Assembly (NCBI GenBank): GCA_003141095.1
Contig: PLKM01000016.1
Span: forward strand, 1-55,768
Origin: Acidimicrobiaceae bacterium
GTDB lineage: Bacteria; Actinomycetota; Acidimicrobiia; Acidimicrobiales; RAAP-2
DNA length: 55,768 bases
Direction: 5' to 3'
Shown here: in pieces, positions 15,779 through 24,092 of the stretch
Layout: each line of letters begins with the position of its first letter
Position numbering within the stretch: the stretch's first letter is position 1
Made by a program: the position numbers and the translations under genes
The notes under the pieces: model-generated
Databases searched by the model: none
Told to the model about the DNA's origin: nothing
The model's input: the letters and a program-made list of their open reading frames with translations, nothing else

Positions 15779-16561
15779 TCAGGCGGCGGGCAACTCGTAG
15801 GACGTCATGGACAGGGTGCCCATCTCGTAGCCGTCGATGAGCGTACGTGTTGGTACGTCGGCCTGCGCCGACAAGCCGGCGATGTAGGCGAGCGGCAAGA
15901 AGTGGTCGGGCGTGGGCGCCGCGAGACGGTAGTCCGCGTGGGCGTTCGATGACCCTAGTTGGGACGGATCACTCGTCATGATGGCGCGCATGTCGTCGTC
16001 GAATCGGTGAGCCCAGTCGGTTCCCTTGCCCGGTAAGTTCCAGTCGATGAGTCGAAGGTTGTGCACGACGTTACCGCTCCCTAGGATCAGCACGCCTTCT
16101 TCTCGAAGGGCGTGCAGCCGGGTACCGAGGTCGAAGTGATAGTCGAACGGCAGCTCCGAGTTGATTGAGAGCTGCAGCACGGGAACGTCGGCCTTCGGGA
16201 ACATGTGTACCAGCACCGACCACGTCCCGTGATCGAGCCCCCAGCTGTCTTCGTCGAGTCCAACGTAGGTCGGCTTCACGACGTCGAGGATCCGCTGCGC
16301 GGTCTTGGGATCTCCCTGAGCGGGGTACTCGACGTCAAACAGTTGCTGGGGAAATCCATAGAAGTCGTGGATGGTGCGCGGCACCTTCATCGCCGTGACG
16401 GCAGTGATATTCACGTACCAGTGCGCCGAGACAACGAGCACGGCCTTGGGTTTGGGCATCGATGCGCCAAAGGCGCTCCAGGCGTCGGTGTAGCGATTGT
16501 GTTCCAGGGCATTCATCGGATTACCGTGACCAAAGAACGCGGCGGGCATTAACTGTGACAT
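15779..16561 (-). CDS. DODA-type extradiol aromatic ring-opening dioxygenase (YgiD family)
   Basis: The 260-aa protein matches the class III extradiol LigB/DODA family: FFGHGNPMNAL with metal ligand H12, VVSAHWYVN with H47, DHGTWSVLVHMFPKADVPVLQLS, LGSGNVVHNLR and TPDHFLPLAY with the last histidine. E. coli YgiD of the same size opens the ring of L-DOPA in vitro; the physiological substrate is unknown. It appears to be a single gene, with no SD motif of note. Confidence 0.88.
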   Translation of the reverse strand: MSQLMPAAFFGHGNPMNALEHNRYTDAWSAFGASMPKPKAVLVVSAHWYVNITAVTAMKVPRTIHDFYGFPQQLFDVEYPAQGDPKTAQRILDVVKPTYVGLDEDSWGLDHGTWSVLVHMFPKADVPVLQLSINSELPFDYHFDLGTRLHALREEGVLILGSGNVVHNLRLIDWNLPGKGTDWAHRFDDDMRAIMTSDPSQLGSSNAHADYRLAAPTPDHFLPLAYIAGLSAQADVPTRTLIDGYEMGTLSMTSYELPAA

Positions 16562-16645
16562 GAGAGTCTCACTTCGACGTGGTGAACAGACTCCATCGTA
16601 ACCGGCAGCTTTTTCTCCGAAACGTTGCGGACGCGAGTCAACTGC

Positions 16646-16780
16646 TTAGAGATAGTGTGGCGGCACCTCGTGGCTATCGCGACGGATTCGACGAATCTCC
16701 TCTTTGAGGCGCGCCACTTCCTCACGAAGTTTGGCGACTAACTCTTCCAGTTCTGCGCGCGTTGGCTCGGGTCTGCTCAC
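16646..16780 (-). CDS. 44-aa basic coiled-coil protein of unknown function
   Basis: From GTG 16780 a short frame reads through RAELEELVAKLREEVARLK and EEIRRIRRDSHEVPPHYL to TAA at 16646. The leucine/valine heptad spacing predicts one charged coiled coil (about residues 9-34), with a conserved-looking tail DSHEVPPHYL. No start-proximal ribosome site is clear. The regular heptads and the tidy fit between two neighbouring genes argue against chance, although the frame is short. I do not know the family name. Confidence 0.55.
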   Translation of the reverse strand: MSRPEPTRAELEELVAKLREEVARLKEEIRRIRRDSHEVPPHYL

Positions 16781-16930
16781 TCATCTAGGTTCGCACACTT
16801 AACGCGGTGTCGCGGCGGGCTCGAATTGGATGAATCCACCGCACACTTGGTCCAAACAGCAAGCACGGGATGGCGCCATTCGTTATCGTGTCAGGTGGTC
16901 GGCCCAAAGTGGCGCCGGCAAGGGGGAAGT

Positions 16931-18487
16931 ATGTCATCCAATCATTTGGAGACCCACGACGGCGATCGTCTCGCCGCGCTGGGCTATCACCAAGAGCTGT
17001 CGCGAGTGTTGTCGCTTTTTGACAACTTCTCGGTGGCGTTCAGTTACCTGAGTCCGATGGTGGGTATTTACTCGCTGTACGTGGTCGGACTCGGCGCCGG
17101 AGGACCACGGTACATCTGGACCATACCCATTGTGGTCGGTTTGATGACGTTGGTCGCTTTGGTGTTTGGCGAGCTCTCGAGTGAGTATCCGTTGTCGGGT
17201 GCGCTCTACCAGTACGGCAAATACAACGTCGGCCCACGCTACGGCTGGTTCGTCGGTTGGATCTACGGATTCGCACTTCTGGCCACCGTGGCCTCGGTGG
17301 ACTCGGGAATTGTGACGTACGTGGCGGACCTGATGAACATCTGGTTCAAGACCGATCTCAATCCGGCCAACCACGTGACGATCTTTGTCATCACCGGATC
17401 AGTGATCCTTCTCTCGGCGATGCTCAACTCGGTGGGTGCCAAGATCATGGGCCGAGTGGCGCGACTTGGTGTGTACGTTGAGACCATTGGGACCTTCGGC
17501 GTCTTCATCGCACTGGCGATTCACGGTTTTCACCAGGGGTTTGGATTCGTCTTCACCACCCAAGGCGTGCAGAATGTGGCGCATAATCCGTTTGGCGTTA
17601 ATTTCGGCGGCAACTGGTGGACCGGTGCGGCGCTCGTCGCAGTACTCGCGAACGTTTACATCTTCTTTGGTTTTGAGTCCGCTGGCGACATCTCCGAGGA
17701 GACCGTCGATGCGGCGCGCCAGGTGCCAAAGGCGATGCGTAACGCGCTGCTCTACGGTGGGATTGCGTCGTTCGTCCTGGTGCTGGGTCTCTTGCTCGCG
17801 ACTCCTAAGTCGGGCATTGGTACCGTCATCGCGGGTGGAATCCCGGTGCTGCTGGCCGCGCTGCCGAGCTGGTTGCAGGACTTCTTCCTGGTCATGGTCA
17901 TCATTGCGTTCTTCAGCTGCGGCACGGCCGTCCAGGGCGCCGGCGCGCGGGTGGCGTTCGCTCTCGCTCGAGACGGTGCCCTGCCGGCGAGCAACGCCTT
18001 GAAGAAGGTGTCGCCTCGCCACAAGACGCCGGTGAACGCCATTGCGGTGGGAACGATCATTCCGTTCCTGTTCTTGTTGCTGGTGCTCGTGAACCCGTCC
18101 AAGCCGATTCACATCCTCTGGTTCACCTATCCGGCCAAGATCAACGCACTGTACGCATTGGTGTCGTTCGCGACGTCGGGAATCTACCTGTCGTTCTTCC
18201 TGACGGTCCTCGGGGCGCTGATCGCTCGTCGTCGCGGCTGGAAGCCCAGCGGCTCGTTCACGCTCGGAAAGTGGGGTCTGCCGGTATCCATTGGCGGGGC
18301 CGGGTACTTGCTACTCATGCTGATCAACATTGTGTGGCCGAGTTCGCTCTCAAGCGGGCGAGCAGTGCTGTTCAACTACGGCTGGGTTACGTTGCTCGTC
18401 ATGTTGATCATTGTGGTGATCGGCGCCCTCTACGAGGGAGTCGCTCGACCGGACAAGAAGGTCGCACCGCACAGCGTCGACAAATAG
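16931..18487 (+). CDS. APC-superfamily amino acid/amine permease
   Basis: The 518-aa protein has about 12 hydrophobic helices and the amino acid transporter signature: an early FDNFSVAFSYLSPMVGIYSLY, GELSSEYPLSGALYQYGKY, and FFGFESAGDISEETVDAARQVPKAM in the helix-6 region. This subfamily (ACT/GabP-like, including bacterial choline, GABA and amine permeases) is marked by the last motif. ATG 16931 is chosen because AGGGGGAAG lies just before it; 105 nt of additional open frame upstream is not protein-like. A strong terminator follows. The substrate cannot be fixed from sequence. Confidence 0.86.
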   Translation: MSSNHLETHDGDRLAALGYHQELSRVLSLFDNFSVAFSYLSPMVGIYSLYVVGLGAGGPRYIWTIPIVVGLMTLVALVFGELSSEYPLSGALYQYGKYNVGPRYGWFVGWIYGFALLATVASVDSGIVTYVADLMNIWFKTDLNPANHVTIFVITGSVILLSAMLNSVGAKIMGRVARLGVYVETIGTFGVFIALAIHGFHQGFGFVFTTQGVQNVAHNPFGVNFGGNWWTGAALVAVLANVYIFFGFESAGDISEETVDAARQVPKAMRNALLYGGIASFVLVLGLLLATPKSGIGTVIAGGIPVLLAALPSWLQDFFLVMVIIAFFSCGTAVQGAGARVAFALARDGALPASNALKKVSPRHKTPVNAIAVGTIIPFLFLLLVLVNPSKPIHILWFTYPAKINALYALVSFATSGIYLSFFLTVLGALIARRRGWKPSGSFTLGKWGLPVSIGGAGYLLLMLINIVWPSSLSSGRAVLFNYGWVTLLVMLIIVVIGALYEGVARPDKKVAPHSVDK

Positions 18488-18495
18488 CGTGTCAG

Positions 18496-18532
18496 GAATG
18501 CCCCCGATCCCTAGAAGGGATCGGGGGCATTC
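18496..18532. terminator. Strong bidirectional terminator hairpin between convergent genes
   Basis: GAATGCCCCCGATCCC is followed by loop TAGAA and its exact 16-nt complement. It lies between the APC permease stop (18487) and the convergent TetR gene stop (18536) and can serve both. Confidence 0.88.
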
Positions 18533-18535
18533 TCG

Positions 18536-19165
18536 TTACGAGCGCTCAAGTGTATGGATGTAGCTCTTCAGGGCGATGAGTCCCTCGGCGAGGAACACCT
18601 CGGCGTTGCCGCCGGTCTCTTCGCTGATATCCAAGATGGTGGCGGTGACTTCAATGAGGATTCGCGCGGCCGCCCGGGCCCGGTCCTTTGAAACTCCGGT
18701 AAATCGAACTTGAAGTCGCGACGCGAAGAACTCCAGATACTCGTCGGTCTCCTTGCGGTCAAGCTCCACGAGTTCGGGTACTGCTCGAAAGGCGCGCCGC
18801 AGCTGCGCCGTCGCAGGGTGATCGTTTCGAAGTTGAATCGTGAGGCCAAAGATATCGTCCGCCCATTGGTCCAAATCGGGCGCGTCGGAGACCTCTCGCA
18901 GCTTCTCCAGGAGATGGGTCATGCGCCGCTGCTGGTCGATGCGAAACAGCTCCACCAGTATCGCCGTCTTGTCGGGGAAGTAGTGATAGACGGTTCCGAT
19001 GTTGACGCCGGCCCTCTCGGCGACGACGTTGGTATTCAGACCCTGGACTCCACGCTCCACGATGATGTCCGTCGACGCGTCCAGGATGCTGGTGAAGGTC
19101 GCGATTGAACGCGCCTGTGATGGTCTCTTCAGTTGGCCGCGTCGGTCGGGGGAAACTTTGGTCAC
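18536..19165 (-). CDS. TetR-family transcriptional regulator
   Basis: The N-terminal helix-turn-helix reads ILDASTDIIVERGVQGLNTNVVAERAGVNIGTVYHYFPDKTAIL, an archetypal TetR DNA-binding domain. It is followed by an all-helical ligand-binding domain ending near LIALKSYIHTLERS. GTG 19165 is preferred (209 aa) because AATACT lies exactly 6 nt upstream on the minus strand, matching the leaderless pattern seen elsewhere in the window; GTG 19180 is possible. It is divergent from the decayed amidohydrolase gene at 19248 and may once have regulated it. Confidence 0.85.
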   Translation of the reverse strand: MTKVSPDRRGQLKRPSQARSIATFTSILDASTDIIVERGVQGLNTNVVAERAGVNIGTVYHYFPDKTAILVELFRIDQQRRMTHLLEKLREVSDAPDLDQWADDIFGLTIQLRNDHPATAQLRRAFRAVPELVELDRKETDEYLEFFASRLQVRFTGVSKDRARAAARILIEVTATILDISEETGGNAEVFLAEGLIALKSYIHTLERS

Positions 19166-19247
19166 CTCACTAGTATTCACTGCCCGCGACGCTCGCGGCG
19201 CTATTTGAATTCGCTACATTGAGTATCAAATTTCTAAGGGGATCTTC

Positions 19248-19662
19248 GTGCCAGTCATTGTCTACCGAGCCCGTGAGGTCGTCACCCTCGACAGCAACTG
19301 TCCCTCCGCCGAGGCTGTCGCGGTGCTCGAAGGTTGAATCCTTTACGTGGGCACGTAGGGCGAGGTCGTCGAGGCCCTTGCTGATCAGAGCTTCACGACG
19401 GACCTGCGCTACGCCCAGCACGTCATCGTGCCGGGTTTCATTGAAGCCGACGGCCACCTTTCGGCCGACGGTGGGCTCGGCCTATTTGATCAAACGCGAC
19501 GACGAACTGGGCTCGATCGAAGTTGGCAAGTACGCCGACTTCACCATTCTGGCCGACAGCCCGTTGCGAGTCGATCCCATGGCGATCAAGGACATCGCCG
19601 TGCTCGCGACGGTCGTCGCCGGCCAGCCCGTCGCGGGGCGATCAACGGCCACGCCAACGTGA
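19248..19662 (+). pseudogene. Decayed amidohydrolase (metal-dependent, YtcJ-like) with internal deletion
   Basis: From GTG 19248 the frame reads VPVIVYRAREVVTLDSN and so on, the usual N-terminus of an amidohydrolase. It then meets TGA at 19335 and TAG at 19356, continues as RYAQHVIVPGFIEADGH (normally the metal-binding PGFIExHGH), and breaks near 19476. The following frame (+1) resumes with AYLIKRDDELGSIEVGKYADFTILADSP, the C-terminal end of the same family, to the stop at 19660. So about 400 residues of the barrel, with most metal ligands, are missing, there are two stops, and the halves are out of frame. The metal-site histidine-before-Gly position reads Asp. This is a pseudogene beside an intact TetR gene. 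Confidence 0.82.
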
Positions 19663-19696
19663 CGCGCTTGTTCGCGCCGGGTCGCCCCTCAGCTGA

Positions 19697-21004
19697 TCAG
19701 GGGAACAGCCCGCGAAGCTCAGTGGCCTCGGCGATGCGTTCCACTCCCGCGACGATCGCCGTGTCACGCAACGTGAGATCCAACTCCTTGTGGCGGTTCC
19801 AGATGTGGCTGAAGGCTTCGTGCATGAACTTCTCGAGACGCTGCTGAAAGAGCTCCGGTTCCCACATGAAACCCTGCAAGTCCTGGGCCCACTCGAAGTA
19901 CGACGCCACGACGCCACCTGCGTTCGCGAGAACGTCGGGAATAACGGGGATGTTGCGACTCGCGAGGACCGCGGCCCCCTCGCCGGTCGTTGGTCCGTTG
20001 GCTGCTTCAACCATGATCGACGCCGCCATCTCCGTGGCCACCTTCTCGGTGATGACGCCACCCAGTGCGGCGGGGATGGCGATGTCGCACGGAATGGTGA
20101 ACAAGAGGTCCGCGGGAACAGCGTCGCTTCCGGGGTAGCCCACGACGGTGCCCGCTTCGGCGACGTGCTTGGCGAGCGCCAGGTGGTTGATGCCTTCGGG
20201 CACGTGAATCGCGCCCTGGACGTCGGCGATGCCCACGATCTTCATGCCGCGGTCGCTCAAGAGCTTCACCAGAGGAGAGCCGACCTTGCCGTAGCCCTGC
20301 ACGACGACGCGCTGTTCGTTCGAGGGCCGGCCCAGACGCTGCAGCAGCGCGGAGGTGCAGATGGTGACGCCGAGCGACGTGGCTCCGGCGTGGCCGAGTG
20401 TGCCGCCGATGGCCAACGGCTTTCCGGTCACGACGCCGGGCGTGTTCTGTCCGCGAAGCATCGAGACCGTGTCCATGATCCAACTCATCACCTGGGTGTC
20501 GGTGTTGATGTCGGGAGCGGGGATGTCCCGGTCGGGCCCGATCACGGGCGCAATGGAGAATGCGTAGCGACGCGTCAGCCGTTCGAGTTCGCCGCGCGAC
20601 AACGTCGTGGGGTCGACCTTCACGCCGCCCTTGGCACCGCCGTAGGGGATGTTGACGACCGCGCACTTGATGGACATGTCGGCGCTGAGCGCGGCGATCT
20701 CGTCCACGTTCACGCTCTGGTGGAAACGAATGCCACCCTTGCCGGGTCCTCGGGAGGTGTCGTGCTGAATGCGCCAGCCGGTGTACATCTCGACCTGACC
20801 GGAGTCCATGCGCACCGGCACCGCCACTTCGAGTATCCGCTCGGGGGTGACGATTCGCTTGACCAGCCCCTCGTTGAGACCGAGTATTCTTCCTGCGTTT
20901 TCGATCAGGGAGGTCACCCGCAGCCACGGGTTGAAGCCGTCGCTCGGAGCCTCGTTCGGACGCGTGACCACGTTGTCACCAGCCTTTGGACTAGATGAGA
21001 GCAT
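19697..21004 (-). CDS. gdhA: Glu/Leu/Phe/Val-family dehydrogenase, probably glutamate dehydrogenase
   Basis: The 435-aa protein has the GDH active-site region GWRIQHDTSRGPGKGGIRFHQSV, the catalytic lysine segment NIPYGGAKGGVKVDP, PAPDINTDTQVMSWIMDT, and the Rossmann motif VVVQGYGKVGSPLVKLLSD. The long ADMSIKCAVVNIPYGGAKGG stretch and overall length fit NAD-type glutamate dehydrogenase rather than leucine dehydrogenase. It interconverts glutamate and 2-oxoglutarate plus ammonia. ATG 21004 is preferred because GGGAGC precedes it; an upstream in-frame extension to 21109 overlaps the divergent LLM gene. Confidence 0.9.
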   Translation of the reverse strand: MLSSSPKAGDNVVTRPNEAPSDGFNPWLRVTSLIENAGRILGLNEGLVKRIVTPERILEVAVPVRMDSGQVEMYTGWRIQHDTSRGPGKGGIRFHQSVNVDEIAALSADMSIKCAVVNIPYGGAKGGVKVDPTTLSRGELERLTRRYAFSIAPVIGPDRDIPAPDINTDTQVMSWIMDTVSMLRGQNTPGVVTGKPLAIGGTLGHAGATSLGVTICTSALLQRLGRPSNEQRVVVQGYGKVGSPLVKLLSDRGMKIVGIADVQGAIHVPEGINHLALAKHVAEAGTVVGYPGSDAVPADLLFTIPCDIAIPAALGGVITEKVATEMAASIMVEAANGPTTGEGAAVLASRNIPVIPDVLANAGGVVASYFEWAQDLQGFMWEPELFQQRLEKFMHEAFSHIWNRHKELDLTLRDTAIVAGVERIAEATELRGLFP

Positions 21005-21107
21005 CGTTGCTCCCACAGACCAGCGTACGACACGACCGACACGGCGGCGCGCCAGCACGGGGCACGTCAGATACTGTGCATGAAAGACACGACCCCGAAA
21101 GGCTCCC

Positions 21108-22154
21108 ATGAAGATTTCTACGATGCTCAGCTACTCCGGAGGCTTCAAACAGGCCGCCAACCAGGTGGTTGAAATGGAGAAGGCCGGCCTCGATCTGGTG
21201 TGGGTCGCCGAAGCCTACGGCTTCGATAGTCCGTCGCTCATGGGTTACCTCGCCGCTCTTACCCAGAAGGTGGAGATCGGAGCGGCCATTCTGCCGATTT
21301 ACACGCGCACCCCGACACTGATCGCGATGACGTCGGCGGGGATCGACGCCCTTTCCGACGGACGCTTTCACCTGGGGCTCGGCGCATCAGGTCCACAGGT
21401 GATTGAAGGCTTCCACGGCGTGCCCTATACGAACCCTTTGGGCCGGACCCGTGAGATCGTCGAGATCTGTCGTGACGTGTGGAGGCGCGAAGCCCCCCTG
21501 GTACACCAGGGCAAGAACTTCACGTTGCCCCTGCCGCCCGAGAAGGGCACTGGGCTCGGCAAGCCGCTCAAGATAATCGCGCACCCGTTACGCAGCGAGA
21601 TACCTATCTGGATCGCCTCGTTGGGCGAGAAGAACGTCGCGCTCACGGCGGAGATCGCCGATGGTTGGATACCAATACTGTTCATTCCCGAGCGCGCCCA
21701 CGACGTGTGGGGCGCCCCGCTCGAAGCGGGCAAGGCCAAGCGCGACGCGAACCTCGGTGAAATGATGATCACCGCCGGAGGTCTGCTGGCAATTGGCGAG
21801 GGCGAGGACGTGGTGGCGCTCCGTGAGCTGCAACGTTCCATGGTGGCGCTCTACGTCGGTGGCATGGGCGCGAAGGGGAAGAACTTCTACAACGAACTGG
21901 CCATTCGATACGGCTACGAAAAGGAAGCCGAGGTCATTCAAGACCTCTATCTCTCGGGAAAGAAGCGTGAGGCGGAAGCGGCCGTGCCCGCGGAGTTCCT
22001 CGAGCTCACCACCCTCTGTGGCCCCAAGGGTTACGTCAAAGAGCGCATCGCCGCGTTCAAGGCAGCGGGCGTCACCCACCTGCAGGTGCACCCGATCCCA
22101 CAGGGTGACCAAACTGCGGCGTCACTTATTGAGACGGTGAAGGGTCTGCTCTAG
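21108..22154 (+). CDS. LLM-class oxidoreductase, probably F420-dependent
   Basis: The 348-aa luciferase-fold protein contains GLDLVWVAEAYGFDSPSLMGYLAALTQKVEIGAAILPIYTRTP, GRFHLGLGASGPQVIEGFHGVPY and IPIWIASLGEKNVALTAEIADGW, all typical of actinobacterial F420-dependent LLM oxidoreductases. The start has AAAGG about 8 nt upstream and a TACTGT box (21073-21078) that could be its -10. F420 use is inferred from family resemblance. The substrate is unknown. Confidence 0.85.
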   Translation: MKISTMLSYSGGFKQAANQVVEMEKAGLDLVWVAEAYGFDSPSLMGYLAALTQKVEIGAAILPIYTRTPTLIAMTSAGIDALSDGRFHLGLGASGPQVIEGFHGVPYTNPLGRTREIVEICRDVWRREAPLVHQGKNFTLPLPPEKGTGLGKPLKIIAHPLRSEIPIWIASLGEKNVALTAEIADGWIPILFIPERAHDVWGAPLEAGKAKRDANLGEMMITAGGLLAIGEGEDVVALRELQRSMVALYVGGMGAKGKNFYNELAIRYGYEKEAEVIQDLYLSGKKREAEAAVPAEFLELTTLCGPKGYVKERIAAFKAAGVTHLQVHPIPQGDQTAASLIETVKGLL

Positions 22155-22157
22155 GCG

Positions 22158-24092
22158 CTACTCGTCGTCGCGGGTCGCGTCGCGACCGCCCGAGGCCAGC
22201 CACGCCTCGTACATGGCCGCGTAGGCGCCACCTCTCGTGAGGAGCTCGCGCGGGGTACCGACTTCGACGATGCCGCCCTTGTCAATGACCACGATGCGGT
22301 CGGCCCGCTGCGCGGTCGTGAGGCGGTGGGCGATCAGAATGGCCGAGCGACCTTCGAGGAGGCGGTCGAGCGCTCGTTCAATGACGGTTTCGCTCTGCAG
22401 GTCGAGCGACGAGGTCGCCTCATCCAAGATGAGAACGCGCGGACGGGCGAGAAAGGCCCGGGCCAGCGCCAGCAGCTGACGTTCGCCCGCCGACAGCGTC
22501 TGGCCCCGCTCGTGCACAATCGTGTCCAGCCCGTCGGGCAGGCGCTCGACGAGGTCGCGAAGCCCCACCACGTCAATGGCTTCCTCTATCTCTTCGCTCG
22601 TGATGCCGGTGCGTCCGAAGCCCAAATTCGTGCGGATCGAACCGGCGAAGAGGAAGGCCTCTTGGGGGACGACACCGAGCTGCGAGCGAAGCGAGTGCAG
22701 CGTGACGGTTCGAATGTCGATGCCGTCGAGGAGTACCCGCCCCGACGTGGGGTCGTAGAAGCGGTTCGCCAACTTGGCCATGGTTGACTTGCCCGCTCCG
22801 GTGGGCCCTACGAAGGCAACGGATTCGCCCGGGGCGATCTCCAGGTTGACATCGCGCAGGACCAGGTTGTCCTCGTTGTAGCCGAAACTGACGTTGTCAA
22901 AGGTGATTCGACCTTCAATGGTGGGCAGCGTCGCTGCGTTTTCGGTCTCGTCAACGCTCGGACCGGTCTGGAGCAGTTCGCGCAGGCGAATGACCGACGA
23001 CCGGCCCTGCTGGAGCGAGTTGTACTGCTGGACGAGCAGTTGAATTGGCGCGAAGAACCGGTTGAGGTACAAGAAGAACGCGATGAGGGCCCCGACGCTC
23101 AACTTGTGCTCGATCACCATATGTCCGCCGATGCCGAGCAGGAGCCCAGTTCCGAGGATCCCGATCATGTTGGTCGACGGTCCGTAGAGGGCGTTCACTC
23201 GTCCGGTGTAGAGGTTGGCGTCGCGGTAGGCGCCCACGACGTGACGGTGATTGCGGATGTTGCGCTTTTGACGGTTGTTGGAGGTGACGACGCGTATGCC
23301 GTACAGCGACTCCGAGAGGTCGGCCAGCACGTTGGCGATCCGGTCGCGGCTCAAGAGGTAGCCCTTTTCCGACGCGTGATGGAACCAGATCGAGAGGGCG
23401 AAGAGGAGCGGAACGATCAGCAGGATTGTCCAGGTGGCGAGGGCCACGTTGGTCGTGAAGAGCACGATGGTGATGACGATCATCGTGAGGCCCTGCAGAG
23501 CGAATGAGCTGATGCCGTCTTGAATCAGCTGCTGGAGGTTCTCAACGTCGCTCGTCATGCGACTCATCAACACGCCGGCCTTCTCTTCGGTGAAGAAGTC
23601 CAGGCTGAGTCGCTGGAAGTGGATGAAGACCCGGATGCGTAGGTCGTGCATCACCCGAGAGGCGAGTTTCCCGGTCACGTCAACCTGGACGCGCTGGAAG
23701 AGAGAGCTCGCGAGAGCGAGCAGGAGATACAGCAGCCCGCATATCGCGATCACGGTCAGGGAACGATGGCCCGGGGTCATGCCGTTGTTGATCGCGTATT
23801 CCGTCAGCTTGGGACCAGCCTGCATCACGAGGCTGATAACGATGACGAGCAGCGAACCAGCGCCCACGTAACCGGGGTAGTCGCGAAGCATCCGGGGCAA
23901 GGTGAGATCTTGGCGCTCTTTTTGGCTCGGACGCTGCTGGAACGTGAGCGCCGAGGGTTCGTGGGGAGGTTCGGTGGCGATGAGTTTGGTCGCCTCGGCC
24001 ATCAGCTCACTGGGAATACCCCCGAAAGGGAGCCCGGTATTCGACGAGGCCCCGAACATCGCCCCGCCGCCGCCCCATCCGCCCCACGCCAT
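22158..24092 (-). CDS. ABC exporter half-transporter B (consensus Walker B, altered signature)
   Basis: The 644-aa protein has a type I exporter membrane domain (about residues 80-380) and an ATPase domain with Walker A GPTGAGKST, Q-loop VVPQEAFLF, signature LSAGERQ, Walker B VLILDEATSSLD and H-loop IAHRL. The signature departs from LSGGQ while the catalytic Glu is present. This complements the partner gene upstream, which has the opposite defects. A glycine- and tryptophan-rich N-terminal tail (MAWGGWGGGGAMFG) of about 60 residues precedes the first helix. The start overlaps the partner stop as TAATG. Confidence 0.9.
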   Translation of the reverse strand: MAWGGWGGGGAMFGASSNTGLPFGGIPSELMAEATKLIATEPPHEPSALTFQQRPSQKERQDLTLPRMLRDYPGYVGAGSLLVIVISLVMQAGPKLTEYAINNGMTPGHRSLTVIAICGLLYLLLALASSLFQRVQVDVTGKLASRVMHDLRIRVFIHFQRLSLDFFTEEKAGVLMSRMTSDVENLQQLIQDGISSFALQGLTMIVITIVLFTTNVALATWTILLIVPLLFALSIWFHHASEKGYLLSRDRIANVLADLSESLYGIRVVTSNNRQKRNIRNHRHVVGAYRDANLYTGRVNALYGPSTNMIGILGTGLLLGIGGHMVIEHKLSVGALIAFFLYLNRFFAPIQLLVQQYNSLQQGRSSVIRLRELLQTGPSVDETENAATLPTIEGRITFDNVSFGYNEDNLVLRDVNLEIAPGESVAFVGPTGAGKSTMAKLANRFYDPTSGRVLLDGIDIRTVTLHSLRSQLGVVPQEAFLFAGSIRTNLGFGRTGITSEEIEEAIDVVGLRDLVERLPDGLDTIVHERGQTLSAGERQLLALARAFLARPRVLILDEATSSLDLQSETVIERALDRLLEGRSAILIAHRLTTAQRADRIVVIDKGGIVEVGTPRELLTRGGAYAAMYEAWLASGGRDATRDDE

